From assembly GCA_902791865.1 (NCBI GenBank), contig CADAXK010000015.1:53163-117162 (forward strand): DNA of 64,000 bases, in the 5' to 3' direction. The DNA comes from an uncultured Bacteroidia bacterium. GTDB taxonomy: Bacteria > Bacteroidota > Bacteroidia > Bacteroidales > ML635J-15. Positions 17,847 to 26,188 of this stretch are shown here, piece after piece. Both the position numbers and the translations under genes were made by a program. The notes under the pieces were generated by a model. That model did not search any database and had not been told where the DNA came from. It saw nothing but the letters and a program-made list of their open reading frames with translations. The stretch's first letter is position 1. The number at the start of each line of letters is the position of its first letter.

Positions 17847-20618
17847 TTAAATTTTCATATTTATTTCCATTCCGAAATAAGGTGTCGCATTGCGCCTGAT
17901 AAGCACATCGTTGCGTCTGAAGTCGGGTGTATAGTCGAGCAGTTTGTTTACAAAAAGCGACATGCTAAGCCATTTGCCAATGTTCTTCGTGACTTTCAGG
18001 TTTATGTATATCGCAGGTGGAATCGTGTATTTCTCGTAGGCCGATTCGCTGAGGTTATAGACGAGGTGGCGCAACAGTGGATTTTCGGCAACGGCTTCGT
18101 CGGTATAGTTGTGCAGCTGACCGTCGGCTACCGAAAGATATTGCACTGGAATGCAGTTCTGTTCCATACGCTTTGTCGAGACGAACCACATTGCCTGCAC
18201 CGATGTCGAGAAAATAAGTTTCAGTTTCGGGATTTGCGTATCAAGGAACAAATTGGTGCTTAATTGCTCGTTTATGCGTCCGTCGTTCCAGTCGTAAAGA
18301 CCGATGTAATTGTTGGAAATCACCACATTGTCGACCACACTGCTGACGGGATAAAACATCGGGCGACTGTTGACATAAATGCTACGGAACCACGCTCCGC
18401 TGAACTTTATGGCGGTGCATAGCGGTTTTATTCTTGCCGACGAAAATTCCCATTCAATCCCAATCTTGTCCTGTCGGCTGCCATTTTCGACAAAACTGTA
18501 TCCGCCAAGTATCCTTCGTGCTTCGTAACTGATGTCGGCAAGTTCGGGACGGGCAGTAAGGTTGGCATCTATGGTTGTTTCGTCGTAGTCCTTGTAGTCG
18601 AATGCCGTGTAGGTGCTTGAATAGCGGAATCCAGATGACATTTTTTCATCAAAAACGCACACCCAAAGCCGATAGCCTTCAATCTCGAAGTCAACGCGGA
18701 ACTCTCCTTTTAGGTTTCGTGCCGGCTGAAGCGCGTAGTTGGTCGCATCTTCCTTGTAGCTCAATATGTTGTATCGGCTAAACTCCGCAGGATTGCTCTG
18801 GTTGTAGTATGCTAACTGTATGATGTCGATGTAGTTGGCATCTGGGTATAGATAGTTCATTGTTGGCATTTTGGTTGTGCGTCCGATTCCGCCCGAAAAC
18901 GATATGCTCCATTGCTTTTCGCCGAAGTGAGGCAGTGTCCATTGCAGGTTTATGCGTGGGTCGAGGTAGAATTTTCCGTGCATTGCGTATTCCTTTGGCA
19001 ATCCGAGAATTGAAGTTGAACGCGCACCTATACGAGCTTCGAGCAGGTGTCTGCCGATTCGGGCGGTTATGTAGTCCTGAACATAAAGCGACAGCGTGTG
19101 CGAAGCGGGAATTTCGTTGTACTGGCGCGGACGGCTGCTCCATCCCTTGGTCGATAGCGGATGCGAAAGGTCGTAAATCTGCCCCTTGCCGAAATTCTTC
19201 GACATATTCCATTCCGCCCCGAATTTCAGTGCGTTCACTATGTGCTGGCTGTTGAACTCGAAGTCGGTAGTTGTTTTTGCAAAGGCAGTGAACGGCTTGC
19301 CATCGACCCTGTAGTTGGCAACATATTCGCTGAAAAGCAGGTAGGCATCGTATTCGCCGGGGTCGTTGCTGCTTGGCGCTATGCCAGCCCGCGATGGTGC
19401 GACAAGCACACGGCGTTCAAGGTTGTCGAACTCCTGCGTTAACTGCATATTGACGACAGTTTTCTGGTAATGACCGTTCGCGTTGGGCAAAATGCTGATG
19501 CCATTGCCGAGTGACAGTTTGTGGTAAGTCGATTTGAAGGTGTTTATGCCCGAATAGCTGAGGTTTTCGTCGGTCTTGTAGTTGTCGAATGAACCTGTAT
19601 ATTCCGCCGACGGTGTGATTTTAAGCGTTACCTTTTCCTTATTTAGAGTGCTTGTCAGTCGTGCCGAGAGGTTTGCACGCTTGTATTCTTCGAGCGGATT
19701 GCGTATGTCGGCGTAGGCGTTCAGCAGACCGCCGTCAATGTTCAGAATGTGCGATTTGCTTGAATCGAGTGCAAAACCTTTTCCCAGCGACAGAAGTTGG
19801 CTTTTGTCGTCGGCCTTGAAGCGGGCGTTTAGTTTTGTCGGTTTCCTTATCTTCTTGATGTTCACCACTCCGCTCGTAAGGTTGCCGTATTCGACCGATG
19901 GTATTCCGCGCATAACTTCTATGCTTTCGATGTCGTCGGTGCTGATGGTTCGCATATCGACACCGCGGTTGGTCATATCCATACCGTCGAAGCCACCGTT
20001 CTGCATATACTGCATGTTTGCATCGGTGTTTATAGGTGCGCCATCGACTACGAACAAAGTGCCGAGCGAATTGGTCGAGTACTGCGAGTTGTTCAGTTTC
20101 TGTCCGCTGGAGCCGAGCGAACCGGTTTCGCGCAGGGATATGGAATTGCCCTGGGTGAGTGATGGTGTCTGCGAGATGCCGCCCGGCAGAAGTTCCATAA
20201 GGTCGCCTATGCTAGTAGGTTGCAAGTGGCTCATTGCGTCGCGCCCGATGGTCGATACCGAACCGATTTTCTTTGATTCGGAGGCTGTGACAACGACTTC
20301 GCCGAGCTGATAGTTCTTTTTTTGCAGGTAGAATGTCAGTGCGAGGTCTTTTTCCAGTCTTATGCTTGTTTGCTGCGTTTCGTATTGTATGTGCGAAATG
20401 TATATGGTGTATTCGCCGCTGTAGAGCATCAGTTTTGCAGTGCCGTTGTCGTCGCTTAACGCGCCAGTCGATTTGCCGTTGCTGTCCGAAACGTATATGT
20501 ATGCATCGGCGACAGGCTCCTTGCTTGCTTTGTCGAACAGCTTTATTGTCAGGGTGTTGCTCGCAAGACAACTTGCAAACAAGGTGACAAGGCACAATAT
20601 GGCGACCGCTTTTTTCAT
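17847..20618 (-). CDS. TonB-dependent receptor with carboxypeptidase-like N-terminal domain
   Basis: The product of about 923 residues has a signal peptide (MKKAVAILCLVTLFASCLAS), a carboxypeptidase-regulatory-like beta-sandwich (about 22-100), a plug domain (GEVVVTASESKKIGSVSTIG; DDIESIEVMRGIPSVEYG) and a long outer-membrane barrel to the C-terminus (TPYFGMEINMKI). It imports a substrate across the outer membrane with energy from TonB. The ligand cannot be told; DUF4876 and DUF6850 partners follow in the operon. The ATG at 20618 is preferred over that at 20627 because a TACCTTTG promoter box lies at 20632-20625, which would make the message nearly leaderless. Confidence 0.9.
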   Translation of the reverse strand: MKKAVAILCLVTLFASCLASNTLTIKLFDKASKEPVADAYIYVSDSNGKSTGALSDDNGTAKLMLYSGEYTIYISHIQYETQQTSIRLEKDLALTFYLQKKNYQLGEVVVTASESKKIGSVSTIGRDAMSHLQPTSIGDLMELLPGGISQTPSLTQGNSISLRETGSLGSSGQKLNNSQYSTNSLGTLFVVDGAPINTDANMQYMQNGGFDGMDMTNRGVDMRTISTDDIESIEVMRGIPSVEYGNLTSGVVNIKKIRKPTKLNARFKADDKSQLLSLGKGFALDSSKSHILNIDGGLLNAYADIRNPLEEYKRANLSARLTSTLNKEKVTLKITPSAEYTGSFDNYKTDENLSYSGINTFKSTYHKLSLGNGISILPNANGHYQKTVVNMQLTQEFDNLERRVLVAPSRAGIAPSSNDPGEYDAYLLFSEYVANYRVDGKPFTAFAKTTTDFEFNSQHIVNALKFGAEWNMSKNFGKGQIYDLSHPLSTKGWSSRPRQYNEIPASHTLSLYVQDYITARIGRHLLEARIGARSTSILGLPKEYAMHGKFYLDPRINLQWTLPHFGEKQWSISFSGGIGRTTKMPTMNYLYPDANYIDIIQLAYYNQSNPAEFSRYNILSYKEDATNYALQPARNLKGEFRVDFEIEGYRLWVCVFDEKMSSGFRYSSTYTAFDYKDYDETTIDANLTARPELADISYEARRILGGYSFVENGSRQDKIGIEWEFSSARIKPLCTAIKFSGAWFRSIYVNSRPMFYPVSSVVDNVVISNNYIGLYDWNDGRINEQLSTNLFLDTQIPKLKLIFSTSVQAMWFVSTKRMEQNCIPVQYLSVADGQLHNYTDEAVAENPLLRHLVYNLSESAYEKYTIPPAIYINLKVTKNIGKWLSMSLFVNKLLDYTPDFRRNDVLIRRNATPYFGMEINMKI

Positions 20619-20624
20619 CGTTTG

Positions 20625-20632
20625 CAAAGGTA
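20625..20632 (-). promoter_or_regulatory. -7 promoter box of the TonB receptor operon
   Basis: TACCTTTG on the minus strand ends six bases before the ATG at 20618, so the predicted transcript starts at or within a few bases of the start codon. Confidence 0.5.
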
Positions 20633-20654
20633 CGATGTCACGGTGCTGTCAGTC

Positions 20655-20705
20655 AATCACAACAAATTGGGATTTGGGGTGGCAAAAACTACGACAAATG
20701 GGGAT
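20655..20705 (+). repeat. Left copy of a 51-bp imperfect repeat (two AATCACAACAAAT half-sites)
   Basis: It aligns without gaps to 22851-22901 with 39 of 51 bases equal. Each copy has two AATCACAACAAAT-like half-sites 32 bases apart. It lies about 35-85 bases upstream of the predicted start of the TonB receptor transcript; the right copy has the same distance from the T9SS cargo promoter. Confidence 0.7.
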
Positions 20706-20985
20706 TAACGAAAGGCTAAAAGGCTAACAGGCTGACAGTCCCGCAGTCTTGCAGTCTATCAGTCTCGCAGTCTGACAGCCTGACCGTTTGACAGGTCTTC
20801 AGTTCGACTGTTCGACATCAATATAGGTCTTCTTTCTGCCTTTTAGCCCACTTTGAGCTGTAAAATCGTGCCATAGCGCGATTCAACAAAAATCAAATCT
20901 TCAACCTTTAGCTCAGCGTAAGCTAAATCTTTGAATCTTCAAACGGCGAAGCTATTGAAACGGGCGTTAGCCATTCAATCCTATC
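20706..20985. repeat. Block of dispersed simple repeats in the 577-bp gap upstream of the Fic gene
   Basis: The block contains 'aggctaaaaggctaacaggctgacagtc' type repeats (20708-20830), then 'ttagctcagcgtaagctaaatctttgaatcttcaaacggcgaagctattgaaacgggcgttagcc' type text in short pieces. Only repeat sequence was seen, no gene. Confidence 0.75.
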
Positions 20986-20993
20986 TTTTCTGC

Positions 20994-21059
20994 AAAAATT
21001 AGCGTGTAATTCTACATCAAAAACTAGCGTGTAAATCTATATTAAAAATTAGCGTGTAA
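20994..21059 (+). repeat. Three 16-bp iterons upstream of the wHTH-Fic gene
   Basis: AAAAATTAGCGTGTAA occurs at 20994-21009, AAAAACTAGCGTGTAA at 21019-21034 and AAAAATTAGCGTGTAA at 21044-21059, exactly 25 bases apart. A weaker relative (cgagtgtaaaa) lies at 21151-21161. They are upstream of the promoter boxes TACTTTTG (21134-21141) and TAATTTTG (21177-21184). Confidence 0.85.
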
Positions 21060-21204
21060 AATTCTTTGTTCTATTAATTAGATAAAATGTTGTAAATAAA
21101 TATATTATTGTATGTTTATTGAAAATTAAATTGTACTTTTGTAAATAAATCGAGTGTAAAATTTAAAAATAATTTCTAATTTTGCAAAAAAAATAAACGA
21201 ATAT

Positions 21205-22722
21205 ATGGCAACGGAATCGGAAAAATTAGCATCATCGCTTGAGGTGCTGAGGAAATTGCAGCAGGACGGACATACTTTTGTTATTTGTGCCAAGGACATA
21301 TCGCGTACGCATCTTGTCCGCCTGGTTGACAATGGCTTTCTCGAAAAGGTTATAAATGGTTGGTACATACCGTCAGAACCGACTGCACAGCATGGCGATA
21401 CTACGGCTTGGTATATTTCATACTGGACATTTGTGGCTCAATACCTTAAAGACAGGCTTGGGAATGCGTGGAGCCTTTCGCCAGAGCAGTCTCTTGATAT
21501 ACTTACTGGTAATTGTTGTGTTCCAAGACAGTTGATTGTGCGTTCGCCACAATGCAACAATAGTGTCGTTCAACTGATTCACGGATGTAGCATATTCCTT
21601 TTGAAGTCAAATTGTGCCGAAGAGATTTGTGTAGAACCAAATTACGGACTTAATGTGTATGGTATTTCGGAAGCCATCATAATGGTTGCACCAACTTTTT
21701 TTCTGCGTGAACCGGTAACGGCGAGAGCGGCGCTGTCGGCAGTGAAAGATTCGTCTGATGTGCTTAGATTTCTTTTGGATTCGGGAAAAACAGTGAAAGC
21801 AGGACGCATAATTGGTGCATTCCGCAATGTTGGAATGGCCGATATGGCGGATGAAATAAAGTCGGTGATGTCAATGTCGGGACATTTGGTCAGGGAGGAA
21901 GATCCTTTTGCAGAAAAGTTGGAAGTTGCTCGTAATCAGTCACCATACGCTACAAGGATTGTGCTTATGTGGCATAATATGCGAGAAACGGTTTTGCATA
22001 GCCGTCCAGAAGCTAATGCTACAGTTGATGTGGATTTGTATATGAAGGATGTTGACGAGAGGTACAAGCACGATGCATATCATTCATTGTCAATTGAAGG
22101 TTATCAAGTTACGGAGGAACTGATTGAAAAGGTAAAAAGTGGGAAATGGAATCCTAAAACCAGCAAATCGGATGCGAAAACTCGTGATGCGCTTGCTGCG
22201 CGTGGTTATTGGCAAGCATTTCAGGTGGTAAAGGAAAGCATTATGTCGGTGTTGTCTGGAATGAATCCTGGCAAAGTTGTTGAAACTGACCATCGTAAAT
22301 GGTATCAGGAGATGTTTGCGCCTTGTGTTGCAGCAGGGATAATCAAGCCGATTGATGTTGCCGGTTACCGTGCAGGTCAGGTTTTCATACGGCATTCGAT
22401 GCATACGCCATTGAATTCGGATGCGGTAAGGGATACGATGCCAGTGCTTTTCGAGATGCTGAAGCAGGAGGAAGATGCATGGGCAAGGGCTGTGCTAGGA
22501 CATTTTGTTTTTACATTCATACATCCGTATTATGATGGGAATGGTCGTATCGGTCGTTTTTTGATGAATGTTATGCTTGCATCGGGCGGCTATCGGTGGA
22601 CTATTATTCCTACCGGTATGCGCGAGGTATATATGTCGGCATTGGAAAAGGCAAGTGTCGAAGGTGATATTAGTGATTTCGCCGAATTCTTGGCAACTAT
22701 GGTAAAAAAGAATCTTGGATAA
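21205..22722 (+). CDS. Fic-domain protein with N-terminal AbiEi-like winged helix
   Basis: The 505-residue protein joins two parts. Residues 1-170 look like the winged-helix and following domain of AbiEi-type antitoxins (LRKLQQDGHTFVICAKDISR, then VDNGFLEKVINGWYIP). Residues about 270-500 form a Fic domain with the full active-site motif HPYYDGNGRIGR at 440-451; Fic enzymes transfer AMP or related groups from nucleotides to proteins. An inhibitory motif, S294-L-S-I-E298-G299, fits the [ST]xxxE[GN] pattern and suggests self-restraint. The fused winged helix could bind the iterons upstream and control its own gene. It stands alone between the TonB operon and a T9SS cargo gene and is probably an accessory gene. 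Confidence 0.88.
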   Translation: MATESEKLASSLEVLRKLQQDGHTFVICAKDISRTHLVRLVDNGFLEKVINGWYIPSEPTAQHGDTTAWYISYWTFVAQYLKDRLGNAWSLSPEQSLDILTGNCCVPRQLIVRSPQCNNSVVQLIHGCSIFLLKSNCAEEICVEPNYGLNVYGISEAIIMVAPTFFLREPVTARAALSAVKDSSDVLRFLLDSGKTVKAGRIIGAFRNVGMADMADEIKSVMSMSGHLVREEDPFAEKLEVARNQSPYATRIVLMWHNMRETVLHSRPEANATVDVDLYMKDVDERYKHDAYHSLSIEGYQVTEELIEKVKSGKWNPKTSKSDAKTRDALAARGYWQAFQVVKESIMSVLSGMNPGKVVETDHRKWYQEMFAPCVAAGIIKPIDVAGYRAGQVFIRHSMHTPLNSDAVRDTMPVLFEMLKQEEDAWARAVLGHFVFTFIHPYYDGNGRIGRFLMNVMLASGGYRWTIIPTGMREVYMSALEKASVEGDISDFAEFLATMVKKNLG

Positions 22723-22994
22723 AGATTCCTGTTTGCTTGATTGGCAAAACCAATAGGCAACCTACAAATCTTGTGAATTTTATCTTTGCGGGACTTTCAA
22801 ATAGTTCCGTATTTTTTTATCTCTATATATTTCAGTCTTTTGCGCCTTACAATCACAACAAATAATGATTTGAAAGGGTAAAAATCACAACAAATGGCGA
22901 TGTTTTCGTGGGTATATTGCATTTTACCTTTGCAATATGTCTTGAAAGACAGATTTTGAATGTTCATTTGATTAATAATTAAAAAGTTAAGAAT
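22723..22994 (+). promoter_or_regulatory. Intergenic region: possible operator repeats and promoter of the T9SS cargo gene
   Basis: After a small hairpin (ATTGG / CCAAT, 22742-22756) the region carries the right 51-bp repeat copy (22851-22901, half-sites AATCACAACAAAT at 22851 and 22883) and a -7 box TACCTTTG at 22925-22932. The leader to the ATG at 22995 is about 55 bases. Confidence 0.6.
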
Positions 22995-25310
22995 ATGAAT
23001 TGTAAAGTTTTATCAATGTTTTTGTTTTTTATTGGGTTGTCGTTTGCCGTCGGTGCGCAGACACAGGAAATAAGTTTTGACTGGTATTCGGCTGCTGTTG
23101 CCGAGGCAAACGCGCAGAACAAGGCACAAACCACCGTATATGGCACAAAGGTGGATGAGGCAGGGTATGTTTATACATTGGCAAGTATGGGCTCCGATGC
23201 CGACACAACCGGCGATGTGGCTGCCACGCAGGGACATCTGCTGGGCGAGGATATGACGGGCGCTCCATATTCGGGAACAAGCTACAACAGCAACATAATG
23301 CTGGTAAAGCACGATTTCAGCGGAAATGCCTTGTGGAAAATATACTCCAAGAACGGCGATGTTGATGTGTCGTCGAGCGATTACACGCCAACTGCCGACG
23401 GCGGCGCATTCCTCGCACTGAAAGCCCGTCACACAAGTGCCAATTTCTATGGAACGGACATTTTGTTGCAGCTTGTTGGCAACAATGGCACCGAGACAAC
23501 AATTTCGTTTTCGTTCCCTGATGCCGAGTATCATAATGTGTATCAGCCAGTTTTCGTAAAGGTTGATGCCGATGGAAACATTAGCAGTGCAGCCCGTGCT
23601 ACAGTCGATTGGAATCCAGTTGACAATCCTGCATCAAGTTATACTTGGGGCATTTCGGATGGATTTTCGCTTTACGGAGCAGCGCAGGATGCCAGCGGAA
23701 ATTTCTTCGTTACGGGCAACCTCAGACGCACTATGCACATTGGCGAGAATGAGATTCTGGCACACAATGTCGCCGACTGGGATGGCGGCTCAGGATTTGC
23801 AGGCTCTGCTTTCGTGCTGAAACTCAACAGCGACCTTACCTATAATAATCATATCGTTACGGGTGGCTCGTCGGTTGGCGAAACAGCAAAGCAAATGAAA
23901 TACAAGGACGGAAAATTGTATATTGCTGGTTATCTGAAAGGTAGCAATGCAGTTGTATCGCTTGGCGATTCGCAGGTTACACCCGATGACAAGTACAGTT
24001 TCTGGACAGCAAGGGTTAATGCTTCCGATTTGTCGGTTGATTATTTGTCGCTGGTACAAGGCGCACAGGTCAACAACAAGAACTTTATGCAGTTGAATGC
24101 ACTCGAAATCGCTCCCGACAATTCAAGTTTCTTTGTCGCAGGTGGCATTCAGGGCGGTTTCAAGATTGGACAGGATACGGTGTCTGCACAGGGAACTATG
24201 TATGCAGGCTTCGTTTTCCGTTGCAATTCCGCTACTGGTGTTGCCGACAAGGGTTTTGTAAAGCAGACAAGCGGAATTTCAAATAGTTTCGGACTTGCCG
24301 TGAATGCCGACAGCGTTTTCGTTTACGGCTACAACTGGGCAACTTCGCCAAAATCGCTCTACTTCGATTCGTTCAACCACAATCTTGAAACTTCTGCATC
24401 GCACATTTTAGGCGAATCAACTGGTTCGATAACTGCAAATTCGTGCGCTGTAAAAGGCGATTCACTCTTGATTGCAGCACGCGTACAGGCAAACAAGGCT
24501 TTGAATTTTGCTTTTGCAGAAACAGCAACTTCTTACACATCAACATATTCGTGGCAAGGCGTTGTCGCAAAATACACATTCCCCGGATATGAATTTACAG
24601 CACCAGCACCGCAAACCTACACTATTACGCTTAATGTCGGTGAAAACGGCACGGTTACTACTGAACCAGAATCTTTGACCGACTTGCTTGCCGACACAGA
24701 AGTTGTTTTCACAATTTCTCCTGCGGAAGGCTACGAACTTGATGAATTCAAGGTTAACGGCGAAGTAGTTGCCGTTGAAAACAACACCTATACGCTTACC
24801 GTTATTGCTGATGCAACGGTTGATGTCACCTTCAAGTTGATACCTGTAGAACCAGAAACCTACACCATTACTTTGAATGTCGGCGAAAACGGCACGGTTA
24901 CTACCGCTCCCGAAACTTTGACCGACTTGCTTGCCGACACGGAAGTTGTTTTCACAATTTCTCCAGCGGAAGGCTACGAGCTTGACGAATTTAAGGTTGA
25001 CGGAGAAGTAGTTGCCGTTGAAAACAACACCTATACGCTTACCGTCACGGCTGATGCAACGGTTGATGTCACATTCAAACTTGCCACTTCCATTTTGTCT
25101 GACGAAACAAGGAACATCGAAATCTATTCATACGAAAGCGAAATTGTGATTTCTGGTGCAGAAGGATTGAATGTAATGGTATATAATATGTTAGGTCAGG
25201 TTGTGGAATCGTTTGCCGTTGTAAGCGATGTAGAAAGACACAATTTGCCGCAAGGAATGTACATCGTGAAAGTTGGTGATAATGATACAGAAAAGATACT
25301 CGTTCGTTAA
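22995..25310 (+). CDS. T9SS-exported protein with two InlB B-type repeats
   Basis: The 771-residue protein has a signal peptide (cleavage near AVGAQ), a 540-residue part that reads like repeated beta-propeller strands (GGAFLALKARHTSAN, LYIAGYLKGSNAVVSLGD), two InlB B-type repeats of 81 residues (about 541-617 and 622-698, both with ENGTVTT and EGYELDEFKV), and a T9SS type A sorting domain from about 703 (VMVYNMLGQVVESF, LPQGMYIVKVGDNDTEKILV). It is therefore likely exported and fixed to or released from the surface. Ligand or activity is not known. A terminator follows the stop. Confidence 0.82.
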   Translation: MNCKVLSMFLFFIGLSFAVGAQTQEISFDWYSAAVAEANAQNKAQTTVYGTKVDEAGYVYTLASMGSDADTTGDVAATQGHLLGEDMTGAPYSGTSYNSNIMLVKHDFSGNALWKIYSKNGDVDVSSSDYTPTADGGAFLALKARHTSANFYGTDILLQLVGNNGTETTISFSFPDAEYHNVYQPVFVKVDADGNISSAARATVDWNPVDNPASSYTWGISDGFSLYGAAQDASGNFFVTGNLRRTMHIGENEILAHNVADWDGGSGFAGSAFVLKLNSDLTYNNHIVTGGSSVGETAKQMKYKDGKLYIAGYLKGSNAVVSLGDSQVTPDDKYSFWTARVNASDLSVDYLSLVQGAQVNNKNFMQLNALEIAPDNSSFFVAGGIQGGFKIGQDTVSAQGTMYAGFVFRCNSATGVADKGFVKQTSGISNSFGLAVNADSVFVYGYNWATSPKSLYFDSFNHNLETSASHILGESTGSITANSCAVKGDSLLIAARVQANKALNFAFAETATSYTSTYSWQGVVAKYTFPGYEFTAPAPQTYTITLNVGENGTVTTEPESLTDLLADTEVVFTISPAEGYELDEFKVNGEVVAVENNTYTLTVIADATVDVTFKLIPVEPETYTITLNVGENGTVTTAPETLTDLLADTEVVFTISPAEGYELDEFKVDGEVVAVENNTYTLTVTADATVDVTFKLATSILSDETRNIEIYSYESEIVISGAEGLNVMVYNMLGQVVESFAVVSDVERHNLPQGMYIVKVGDNDTEKILVR
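24615..25082 (+). repeat. Tandem 243-bp in-frame repeat within the T9SS cargo gene
   Basis: Copies 24615-24839 and 24858-25082 are nearly identical in DNA, differing at scattered, mostly silent sites. They encode the two InlB B-type domains. The high DNA identity suggests recent duplication or gene conversion. Confidence 0.85.
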
Positions 25311-25332
25311 GATTTTTTGTTAAATTTCCTAT

Positions 25333-25384
25333 GTCGGGGCAGATGTTGTTCATATTCTTATGTTTCGTGCCCCGACGCTTTTTT
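25333..25384 (+). terminator. Terminator after the T9SS cargo gene
   Basis: GTCGGGGCA (25333-25341) pairs with TGCCCCGAC (25368-25376) and is followed by gctttttt. Confidence 0.75.
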
Positions 25385-25425
25385 GTTGAATGTAAATAAT
25401 TGACAAATAAAAAGAACTAACCCGC

Positions 25426-25452
25426 ACCCTGAGCTTGTCGAAGGGTCGATGT
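25426..25452. repeat. Widespread 'CCCTGAGCTTGTCGAAGGG' element
   Basis: The palindrome-like CCCTGAGCTTGTCGAAGGG sits at about 25430-25448. The phrase is known as a scattered intergenic element in many unrelated bacteria; here it lies between a terminator and the next gene. Confidence 0.6.
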
Positions 25453-25478
25453 GAGTAGAAACGAAATAATTTAAGTAT

Positions 25479-26051
25479 ATGAAAAGAATATTTGAACTTT
25501 TAGCAGTAATAATGATGGCATTTGCTCTTTTTTCCTGCGATGGAAAGAAAAATGCCGAGGTAGAACAAGAAGCACCCGAAGCAAAGGTTTTGCAGGTTGA
25601 CGATGCGCTTGCAAAGATTGATGCAATGGTCGGCGATACGGTTGAGGTCGAGGGTGTGTGTATGCATTTGTGCCGTCACAGCGGACGCAAGATGTTCCTT
25701 ATGGGTAGCGACGATACGCAGATTTTGCGTGTTGAAAGTGTGGAACTTGGCGAACCTTTCAAGCAGGAATGTCTTGAGCATATTGTTTATGTAAAGGGCA
25801 TTGTGCGTGAAGAGCGCATTGATGATGACTACCTTAACGAATGGGAGAAGGAACTCGCAGGAATGGAGCAGCACGGCGAAGGTGCCGAAGGTTGCGGAGC
25901 CGAAAAGCAGTCGCGTCAGGAAACTGCCAATACTCCCGAAGCTCGCATTGCCGATTTCCGCGCAAAGATTGCAGAACGCAAAGCAAAGGAAGGCAAGGCG
26001 TATTTGTCGTTCTATCATATAGATGCGGTGGAATATGAGATAAAAGGCTAA
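25479..26051 (+). CDS. Lipoprotein of unknown function with OB-like core
   Basis: The 190-residue product has a lipoprotein signal ending in cysteine 20 (MMAFALFSC). The core DTVEVEGVCMHLCRHSGRKM, followed by LRVESVELGEPF and EHIVYVKGIVREE, has the strand order of a small OB-fold that may hold a metal through its C-x3-C-x-H cluster. The C-terminal part is charged and helical (IADFRAKIAERKAKE). No family name was recognised. The stop codon lies inside the first unit of a dispersed repeat block (ggctaaaaggctgacag), so the extreme C-terminus may have been changed by the repeat. Confidence 0.6.
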   Translation: MKRIFELLAVIMMAFALFSCDGKKNAEVEQEAPEAKVLQVDDALAKIDAMVGDTVEVEGVCMHLCRHSGRKMFLMGSDDTQILRVESVELGEPFKQECLEHIVYVKGIVREERIDDDYLNEWEKELAGMEQHGEGAEGCGAEKQSRQETANTPEARIADFRAKIAERKAKEGKAYLSFYHIDAVEYEIKG

Positions 26052-26186
26052 AAGGCTGACAGGCTAACAGTCAAAAAGTCTGTAAGCCTGCAAGCCTGTG
26101 AGCCTGTTCGCCCAGAAACGTGAACGGCGCAGCCCTCAACGAAGTTAAACGGCGTCAGCCATAGAAACCTAGAAACCAGAAACATT
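26045..26186. repeat. Dispersed repeat block after the lipoprotein gene
   Basis: It begins with AGGCTAAAAGGCTGACAGG units (to about 26110), then changes to 'cgaacggcgcagccctcaacgaagttaaacggcgtcagccatagaaac' type text in short pieces up to the next gene. No gene was seen. Confidence 0.75.
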
Positions 26187-26188
26187 TT

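Noticed and set aside
16761..18263. Open frame of 500 codons on the plus strand across the DUF4876 and TonB receptor genes
   Set aside because: It spans two real genes and their boundary in antisense and shows no domain or signal; only the codon bias of the real genes keeps it open.
20994..21059. Possible CRISPR array
   Set aside because: Three 16-bp copies with 9-base gaps are too short and too few; no cas gene is near. Iterons fit better.
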